A stretch of DNA of 64,000 nt from contig NC_021674.1 in the NCBI RefSeq assembly GCF_000247815.1, positions 13,839,562-13,903,561 on the forward strand, given 5' to 3'. The translations under genes were made by a program, and so were the position numbers. The DNA is from Ficedula albicollis (Eukaryota > Chordata > Aves > Passeriformes > Muscicapidae). Numbering within the stretch: the first letter of the stretch is position 1; each line of letters begins with the position of its first letter. Shown one piece after another: positions 54,670-64,000 of the stretch. The notes beneath the pieces are model-generated. The model was not told where the DNA came from. It did no database searches and was given only the letters and a program-made list of their open reading frames with translations.

Positions 54670-55159
54670 TATAAATGAAGAAGAGTGGTGAAAGCATCCT
54701 AACAAACCCGGCTCACCAGGACAGGATTTAACACCCTAGACACTGTTTTTAAAAGGTGTTCATCTCAAATTGCATAGCTTAAGGAAGAAAATGTAATGAT
54801 AATTGGAAAAAATAATTTAGAAAAGGCTTCTATTAGTGCTCTGTGCATTTCTTTTTTGTCTGTTTGCTCTTGGCTGATAAGACAACTGAGTAGTTAAATC
54901 ACTCCCTGGGTCAAGTTGTCTGGTGAAAGTTTTCCTCTGGGTGAAGACTCCTTCTACTGACTTGGTCAGTTCAAGACACCAGACAAACAATGAAGAAAAG
55001 GGTACAAAGAGTGAATGTGATGGTGTGTGGTGAGTGAAGGCTAACAAGGAGAGGCGGATTGGAATGGAGACAGTGAGCTGAATTTGTGCCTGTGTATGTC
55101 AGGATACCTAATGGATGATGGATGATGACAGCTGATAAGTGCAGCATAGAGGGGGATTT

Positions 55160-55871
<712 letters not shown>

Positions 55872-58204
55872 TTTATGACATACTTTTTCTTTTAACTCTT
55901 TGTCTGTAATACATAGAGTGACACAGAGCTTTCTGAAAGTTATTGGAGGTCCCTTTTCTCATCACTACTGCCCCTTGAAAGGGGCACAAAGGCAAGAATT
56001 TGTGCCAAGGTCAGCTCTGTGGGGGCAATCCCAGTGAGTCACCGTGGACTAGGAAGGCAAAATCACAGTCCTGGGGGAAAGAGGTGATTCTGGCAAGAGA
56101 GGGGTGGATTTATACATGGAGGCACTAATAGGAGGCAGGTAAAAAAATTAACTGTAAATTATGGCTCTTGGGTTTTCCTATAAAACCATGCTGCAGTTTT
56201 ACCCTGAAATCAAAGATTATGAAAGCAAGCCTGTAATAATAATTAGTTTGACTCAAAGCATGGTAATTTATGTGAAGTGAGCATAAAGTTTCAACACTGA
56301 ATCACACCTTCAATTCAGTAGGAGAGGATAGTTCATTAAGTCATAAGTTCATAGGGCCCAAAATGTTCCTTTTGAAGAACATATCTCATTCTTTTCCATG
56401 GCACAACAGCACATGTTTGTCGAAGAGGAAAAGTCGGTGTCAAGAAGGGGAACATCACCTGATACTTCAGCCCTTAGAGGCTACTGGTTCTCTGCTTATA
56501 ATTAACACTTCTCTGGTGTATAAAACACAGCAACACAAGTGCGGGGTCAAGCATTCAGCATCTCACAGCTCATCTTATTATCACCCTCGTGGAACATCTT
56601 AAGCCGTGTAAAACAAGTGCAAAGACCACATGGCCTGTGGCAGAGCCCTTTGCTGCAGATGGGCTTCACAGCCCCTGGACTTGTGCTGCCAGAAACAAAG
56701 AAGCATGAAATTCCCTTAACCTCTTCTCTTCTGAAACTCGAGGGATGAATGGACTGAAACAGCTCTCCTTAGTTTGGTAAGAGTAATTCTCTTATAAAAA
56801 GGCCTCTAAGCTGAATGTTTTGCATTTGAGTGTCTGATTCATTGAGGGTGATTCTTCACTGAAAGCTTGGTCTGCATCAGAACAAACACTATCAAATCAG
56901 CAGACAACATTTACAATTAAAATTCAAATTCTCACATTCAGACTCTCTTTAACGTCAAGATTTTTTTTTAATCATGTGATCAGCTGCAACTTTTATCAGC
57001 TGAGGACTACTATAAAAATCCTCTTATTCTTTCTTCAGCACCCTTGTTTTGAATCAGCTGCAAGGACACAAAGAACAAAACATGAATAGAAATTTAATGT
57101 CCTCAACTAGGGAACACATCATACAAAACTAAAACAGAACAAAGAAAAGAATAAATATTGGAAAGCAATTTATTTTCTTCACCTTAAAAATGCAAAAATA
57201 TACATAAATATATATACATATATAAATATAGAATATTTTTGGTCTGTATGCAAATCAAGAAAAATTTTACTTATCTACTAAAAAGCATGCATTTCAATGA
57301 AAGGTATGTTAGATTGTTTCTACATCATTTCTCCTGTCAAGTATCTTGGGTTTTACTTGGCCAATTTAGAGACTTTCTAACTTCCACTGCTTTCCAGCAG
57401 ATGAAGTTCTGACATGTATAAGTCTATTAATTCCTCAAAGGAATTCATCTCTTTTAAAAGTAAAATGCAATAAAACTAATAAAAAAAATGTATGAAGGCA
57501 GCCACATTTTCCTAGACAAAATGTGTCAGCAAAAGGACACAGCCTCATCTGTGATCAGAAACATGGCTGATGCTTTATTTGTTGCTGTGTGCTTGAACTT
57601 AGAAAAGTATTACAGTGGAAAATAATTGCCTATTCTGAAATCAAAAGTAATAAGGAAAATTGCAGATTTTGCCCTCACACATGGTAAAGTACTGCATTTA
57701 AGTACCTGAAACACTAGGAAGAGTAAAAAATTAATAATTTCAGGACTTCAGGCTTAATGCTATCATTTGATCATTTCTCTTCAGATAGAATATCATGGCT
57801 GTCCTCTTAGTAGGCCTCAAAGTTTCCATTTGAACAGAACTGGTCTCTGATTCTCGTCTCTCCTGGTAATGGGCTCTGGCTGATAATCTCTTATAAAATG
57901 CTTGGTCTAATTTGAGTTTTCAGTACAAGGCTCTTGCCAGCTTGTCCGGTCTAATTAGCCCCTTCTGAAAACCTAATCAAGAAAAAGCATGTGCCTTTTA
58001 GTGCATTGAACTGGTTGATTTCAATCCTTTAAAGGAGGGCATAGACATCTTCAACTCTGCTATGTGGTAAATTCATATATTTTCCCTAGTGGAAGGAAAA
58101 CTTTTCAGCAGGCAGCCCAGTTAACAGCTCTCTGTTCAGATGACCTGTGCTGGATGGAGTGCGTGTGTTTGTCATGGGGCAAGGGGTGTCATAGCCAGTA
58201 AGGC
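55872..58204. other. Non-coding stretch
   Basis: AT-rich with no supported gene. About 57186-57238 is a TATA/ATAC-rich patch. Confidence 0.5.
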
Positions 58205-58606
58205 TCACATCATTCCCTGCCAAGTCCTAGAGAGAGCTCTCATTTTTAACGAGGACACAGTGGGATGAGGAGAGCCACAAGTACTCTTTACTTGATCTCT
58301 CTGTCTCCAGGTAAGTTCCACAAGGCACTGTGTTGCCATTAGGGTTTTATGGAGGTCGCTAAGATGCACTTGTGTTGGGAAGAACAAGCTGCCTTTTGCA
58401 GTGAAGCTGAAAGCATCTCTCTGCTGAGGGAGGATTGCATACAACTGAGTTTTACCCTTCAGATCTGGTCTCTCACATCCAAGAGCAGATGGCTGCTCCT
58501 GCACTCCCAGTAAAATGAGGCTGTCTCCTTGAAATACTATGACAGGGCAGCACAAACCTATTGCTACTCTCCCCAGGAGGAGGAGGAGGAGGAGAAGAGC
58601 ACTCAT
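58205..58606 (-). CDS. Unrecognised open frame with leader-like N-terminus, possible first exon
   Basis: A 133-codon minus-strand frame starts MSALLLLLLLLGRVAIGLCC. Residues 4-11 are eight leucines followed by small and hydrophobic residues and two cysteines, which looks like a secretory signal peptide, although no basic residue precedes the leucine core. The leucine run comes from a CTC-repeat, so chance is possible. The rest (about residues 21-133) has no domain I can identify. A GT donor (AT|GTGAGC) overlaps the stop, so the frame could be a first exon continuing leftwards. Against a gene, no further exons were recognised and the plus strand has an equally good CAG|GTAAGT donor at 58310. 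LTR C is inserted about 160 bp upstream of the ATG in the opposite orientation. Confidence 0.18.
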   Translation of the reverse strand: MSALLLLLLLLGRVAIGLCCPVIVFQGDSLILLGVQEQPSALGCERPDLKGKTQLYAILPQQRDAFSFTAKGSLFFPTQVHLSDLHKTLMATQCLVELTWRQRDQVKSTCGSPHPTVSSLKMRALSRTWQGMM

Positions 58607-58834
58607 ACTGCTGCTCTGGTTCCGCTAAACGAGGGGACAAAGTCAAAGCATCAAATCTGTATATTGCTTATTCTGGGGTAGTGAGCCCAACACAGTGAGT
58701 ACTGCAAGTCTCTACATGAAGGGGCTTGGAGACCCTGAGGAAGGAGAGCTTCGAGAATCCGACCTCCTGTGCTGGTTGCACGTGGAAGGGTGGGGTGCGG
58801 AGCCGCCGGAGGGAGCGGAGGGGCTGTCCCGTCT

Positions 58835-59012
58835 CTGGGAGCTTCCCCTGCGGGATGGGGGGGGGGGGGGCTGGGAGCTTCCCCTGCGGGATGCGGGGAC
58901 CAGTCGGGGCTGGTCTGGCGGCTGGCATCCCAGGTGGCCAACGAGAGAGTTCGCGGGGACCAGTCGGGGCTGGTCTGGTGGCTGGCATCCCAGGTGGCCA
59001 ACGAGAGAGTTG
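58835..59012 (+). repeat. GC-rich short tandem duplications in LTR C
   Basis: CTGGGAGCTTCCCCTGCGGG occurs at 58835 and 58871 with a 14-G run (58857-58870) between them. After the first copy, GGGATG runs into G; after the second, GGGATG continues GCGGGGACC. This is the flank-overlap signature seen at the longer G tracts. The next unit, GCGGGGACCAGTCGG to ACGAGAGAGTT, is a true-looking 60-bp tandem pair (58893-58952, 58953-59012) differing by CTGGCGG against CTGGTGG. Confidence 0.85.
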
Positions 59013-59116
59013 TTTCGTTTTCATAAATCACATTGCTGGGGAGTGGGCCACTCTCTTTCGGCTTCCGGACTCTCCGGTGGTAAGGTGGCTCTGGCCGGGG
59101 CCCCGGGCCTGGCCCC

Positions 59117-59661
59117 CGGCTCGGCTCGGCTCGGCTCGGCTCGGCTCGGCTCGGCTCGGCTCGGCTCGGCTCGGCTCGGCTCGGCTCGGCTCGGCTCGGC
59201 TCGGCTCGGCTCGGCTCGGCTCGGCTCGGCTCGGCTCGGCTCGGCTCGGCTCGGCTCGGCTCGGCTCGGCTCGGCTCGGCTCGGCTCGGCTCGGCTCGGC
59301 TCGGCTCGGCTCGGCTCGGCTCGGCTCGGCTCGGCTCGGCTCGGCTCGGCTCGGCTCGGCTCGGCTCGGCTCGGCTCGGCTCGGCTCGGCTCGGCTCGGC
59401 TCGGCTCGGCTCGGCTCGGCTCGGCTCGGCTCGGCTCGGCTCGGCTCGGCTCGGCTCGGCTCGGCTCGGCTCGGCTCGGCTCGGCTCGGCTCGGCTCGGC
59501 TCGGCTCGGCTCGGCTCGGCTCGGCTCGGCTCGGCTCGGCTCGGCTCGGCTCGGCTCGGCTCGGCTCGGCTCGGCTCGGCTCGGCTCGGCTCGGCTCGGC
59601 TCGGCTCGGCTCGGCTCGGCTCGGCTCGGCTCGGCTCGGCTCGGCTCGGCTCGGCTCGGCT
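59117..59661 (+). repeat. (CGGCT)n pentanucleotide array, about 109 copies
   Basis: 545 bp of pure CGGCT with no visible interruption, then four TCTCC units (59661-59680) and the G tract. In both strands and all frames it translates as short cycles (LGSAR; AEPSR), so it inflates apparent reading frames. It is internal to LTR C. Copy number from short reads cannot be trusted at this length. Confidence 0.96.
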
Positions 59662-59681
59662 CTCCTCTCCTCTCCTCTCCT

Positions 59682-60479
<798 letters not shown>

Positions 60480-61385
60480 CTCCTCTCCCCGTGGCGTGGC
60501 CGAGCGGGGGGATGAGGGAGCCACCAAAGGCTCTCCCTTTCCCCCCGCCCTTCTTGTTCTGAGAGAAGAGGCCTCCAGCTGACCACATGGCTTCATGTTC
60601 TGGATGCAACTTTAACCCTTTTAATGCCCGGATAAGATTCTCCATCCCCCGAGCTCCCCTGAATGAGAAGAAATAAAGCATGGAGTATACAGAAGTCAGC
60701 GGAATGAAGATAAAGTTCCTGATGGGAAGAGATTGAAAAGATGCAACTGATGAGTAGCTGAAAACTTTTTTTGTGGGGCTATAAGGGGACTGTGACTACA
60801 CTGAAATTCCTTTAAACTGTGAAATATACTTGGGGAGGTTTGGGTGCTTGAGAAGAAGAATTTTTGTCTCGGGGAAGTGGTGCTCTCTGTTTTGGGACTG
60901 AAAATATGGACAGAGACACATTTAATAGAAAAAGAGATGAAGAGAATTTTGTCTTTCAGCAGCTTGCCTTTCAAAGTGATACCCCAAGTGTGTAACATAA
61001 CCCACAGCACCGCTCTAGAGGGACTGTGGAGATGAGAGGGGAGTCATAATCTGCAATATTTCCTGGGCAGATGTAGATTGTGAAAGTGAGACACCCCCTA
61101 AGCCTAAATCAAAAAAGGACTTTTCTCTCTAGAGCAAACTGAAATGATTATTTAAATAGATAACTGACTGAAGTGTTTTCTGTATGTTGTTGTTAAGAAA
61201 TGTGGAATGAAGGAAGGGAGAGGAGGGAATAATCTAGAAATTTTATTCTGAATTCTTTTTGTGTTATTAATAAATTTCTTCTTAGACCCTTTTAAGCCTG
61301 CGTTGTCTCTGCTCCTAAATCCTATCTCTAAGAGAAATTAAATATGTTAAAATTGGCAAAACCCAAGTCACACCACGGCACCTCC

Positions 61386-63450
61386 CTTTGCATGTCATGA
61401 ACTGAGTTTTTCTCTACCAGCATATATGGCACTCTTCTCTGGAGAATGGTACATGTCTTTAACCAGTCCGAGTGTTGGTTCAGGGCTGTGAAAGGCAAGG
61501 TACTCTGATTCTAGGGCCAAAGATTTCTGCCCAGTAATACTACACTGAGCCATTGCTGTTTTCAGTATTTTTGGCTTGTTCTCTTGAGGTCTCTGTTGAG
61601 TGGCACAGGAAGGGATATGAGCTGTTTCTGCTGCTGATGCCAAGTAAAACACTGAATAAATGTCAAAATATTTGCATCCCAAATAAGCTGCCCATTCTTA
61701 TTTTTCCTGTAGAGCATAATCATCTTTATTGTAGACAGGTTCTCTCACTCCATCAAGATCAACCTGGCCTACTTTATGTGTAAACTTAAGTTTGCCTAGC
61801 TAGATGCTAATATATTTTTATTTTAAAACCAAATTGGAAAAACTGTGAACATCCAGGGGGACTGAATACTGCAGAATCTGATTGTCCTCTTCTCCTATGC
61901 ACACTTCCTTGGTCCTGTACATAGCACTGTTGAGTTTTGCCAGTCTGATCTTCTCTGAGAGAATTTACACAGGGAAACAATTGCACAAATCACAGGCAAA
62001 ACAAGCTATTGTCTTTAGCAAGAAATTGCTAGTATGCTTTAATCCCCGAAGAATGTTGCTTTTGTCCCCAGATATGATCAATTCACTCTCTTGTAATTGT
62101 TAAATGCAACCATGGCTGTTATTGTGCTCTGAATGTTTTCTGTATTTTCATTATTTTCTTTCTATTACTAATGCAGATTCCCTTGTTCCTGTGGAATTGC
62201 TCTTGGCTTCTATGCAAATACATGTCATCCTTATGTCTCAATCAATCTCATTAGAAAGAAAAGGTAAAAAAAATGAAATAAAAGTGTGATTTCTTTTCTT
62301 CTCGTTTTTTTTTTTTTTTGACAAGCAGATGCTACATTTCAGCTACTGTTCTTTGTTAGCTAAATGTTATAAAAATTATCGAAGGGATGGTGAAATATTA
62401 AGTAGTTACTTTCACTGCCTCAAGGACAAACCCAATGAAGCTGGAGTGAGTTATGCTACTTGATATGCAGTTTAGTGTTTACCAGTTACTATTCAATCAG
62501 ATATCTTTATGAGAGGTAGCCTGCAACCCCTAAAAATATTGCTGGGTGAAAATTAATTCCTGCATGACATCATGCGATAATTTTCATTGGACTCGTTGCC
62601 AGATGAGGAGAAAAATGAAATGAGACCAACTGATGAAATAAGCTAAGAGTGGGGATTTAGAATAATGGCAGAAAAAATTAGGCACAGGTGGGATATGATG
62701 AATCCCGCAATTTTTCAGCATTAAGACAAGGAATCAGAAGAATCCTTCGAGAGGAGGTGCATGATGTTTATTTGTGCAAAGTGACCTTGCGAGCCAAAGC
62801 CATTAATTTGCTGGCACAGAACACGATCGCCACCCTGTGGTTGCTGGGAGAATTAGGCAGATGCAACCCATTGCCTGATTGAAAAGCAATTAATCCTGCC
62901 TGCTGTCTAAAGAGAAGGGGTTGGCATGCACTTTTGGGGAGCTTGGAGGTGATGGAACAGTGCTGTCTGCTCCCTTGGGAATGGAGGTTGAGAGGTGAGG
63001 TTCTAACATGGCAGGGAAGAGAGGATTTATTTTGAGGGTGGAAGAGTCTTACCTCTGCGAGTGAGCTATATATTTTACAGGTTCCTGAGTTGACAGAATT
63101 TGGCTTGATTTTCACAGAATGATGAAAGACATGTCCCAGACAAAAGCCATATGGGAAAACTGTATTTTTTCTGTAATTCTACATTAAAAATTGCCCAAAC
63201 ATTTTTCTTAAAATTTCCCCTGAAAATATAAGCATGCTATAAATGCCCAGAAGGACTATTCACAACATTAGTCACAGATTAATAAGAAAGTAGCCTTACA
63301 CTTCCTTAATTTTCTGAGAGAAAGCCCTGCCTCCCAAAAGCAATTTTATTCAGGAGGCTCTCTCTATCGTAAGCTGCTTTACCTAAGAAGTCTTTCTCCT
63401 TCTGCCAAGGAAGACTGAGGAGATTATGCTGCCACCCTGGGAGAGCTCCT
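61386..63450. other. Non-coding stretch, possible conserved non-coding block
   Basis: No gene supported. About 62560-62900 has the texture of a conserved non-coding element: balanced composition, CATTAATTTGCTGGCACAG, AATTAGGCAGATGC and GAAAAGCAATTAATCC homeobox-like words, and CpGs retained in an AT-rich setting. This is an impression only, and no alignment was possible. A T run at about 62306-62321 is ordinary. Confidence 0.4.
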
Positions 63451-63562
63451 GGCTGGACTGGATGAGTCTCTGGGCAGCCTGGGATAGTGGAAGGTGTGCC
63501 TGCCCACGGCAGAGGGCTGGAACTAGATGATCTTTAAGGTTCCTTCCAAACCATCCTATGAT
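63451..63562 (+). mobile_element. CR1 retrotransposon 3' end
   Basis: The sequence GGCTGGACTGGATGAG, then GGGCTGGAACTAGATGATC, TTTAAGGTTCCTTCCAAACC and ATCCTATGAT, is the hallmark 3' end of avian CR1. In CR1, GGACTAGATGATCTTTAAGG is followed by CCTTCCAACC and ATTCTATGAT. Only about 110 bp remain, 5'-truncated, in plus orientation. Confidence 0.88.
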
Positions 63563-64000
63563 GCACATCTAAACATTCAGTGAATAAACATCATATCTTT
63601 AAGCTTCAGATCAGTTTAATGAAAGTTTGAGCACCATGAAAGAAAATTCTCCAGTGGGAAGTGTCAGGTGATGTTTTTCATGAACCTGGCTTCCAACACT
63701 ATCTGTATTTTTGTAAATATTTGGTATTCCTGTAAGGTAACCACTATTATAGGCCAGTAAAGCCAGGTGCAGTGCAGACAGGTGGGAGATCAATTTTCCA
63801 CAAAGCAGCAGCAGCACATGGGCAGTTTGAGCTGCATGGGGGACAACTGGGGGGCAATTGGGCTCTCTGAGGTTCTGGACAATTTCCACATCTTGTGGTC
63901 CTAATCTGGAGGAAATTTCTGCAGTGTGGACTGCAGCTTCAATGGAGGAGAAGGTTTTGTAGAGCATAAAGCATCTGTTTGATGTTGCTGGATTGGCTTT
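63563..64000. other. Non-coding right edge
   Basis: No gene recognised. A 118-codon minus frame (63611-63967) has no domain features. Confidence 0.5.

Larger units (their letters stand above)
53487..55159. other. Non-coding stretch with a G-rich tract and two short palindromes
   Basis: Contains the G tract at 53780-53838 (separate entry) and two near-perfect palindromes at 54569-54591 and 54649-54669. No gene recognised. Confidence 0.5.

Overview
The window looks like gene-poor nuclear DNA from a bird. The main evidence is three fragments of CR1-type non-LTR retrotransposons, one of which keeps the CR1-style 3' region and part of the ORF2 protein frame. In addition there are four solo LTRs that carry the hallmark of a common avian LTR group: they start TGTGCTGGTT (or its decayed form), and one has the GGAATATCC-TTTGGCC and CACTGCTCAGCAA segments. 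Base composition is AT-rich with few CpGs. A songbird or other neoavian bird is my inference. No complete protein-coding gene, tRNA, rRNA or CRISPR array could be supported. Nearly all open frames are short, and the longest ones are only translations of homopolymers or microsatellites. One weak candidate first exon with a leucine-rich leader lies at 58205-58606 (minus).

Layout. 1-629 is an uninterrupted G run. 642-19463 is ordinary non-coding DNA with a dispersed and tandem duplicated segment (2668-2790, 5017-5320) and a CR1 3' scrap at 12905. A 352-bp TAG microsatellite follows at 19464-19815, then an internally deleted CR1 copy at 22800-23312. A nearly identical tandem duplication with a 1279-bp offset covers 27841-30320. 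Next come an 82-bp tandem pair (32147-32310), a solo LTR (A, 32398-34192, plus), T/G-rich low-complexity DNA, a decayed interstitial telomere-like stretch (about 37901-38008) and a solo LTR (D, 40378-40927, minus). Two T/G-rich blocks (47440-48024), an LTR-like fragment (about 51600-52060) and a solo LTR of the same family as A in opposite orientation (B, 52238-53486, minus) follow. The last large element is a solo LTR with exact 5-bp target-site duplications (C, 58768-61380, plus) that contains a 109-copy CGGCT array. A CR1 3' end sits near the right edge.

The most important observation concerns the assembly rather than a new system. Five long G tracts (629, 258, 46, 676 and 774 bp), all on the plus strand, behave like sequencing or gap-filling artefacts. 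The 774-bp tract is joined to 23 bp of Illumina adapter (60457-60479). The sequence on the two sides of several tracts overlaps, as if two ends of one locus had been kept apart and filled with G. The apparent poly-glycine and poly-proline proteins, and perhaps the 1.28-kb duplication, should be read in that light. I found no convincing undescribed biological system here.
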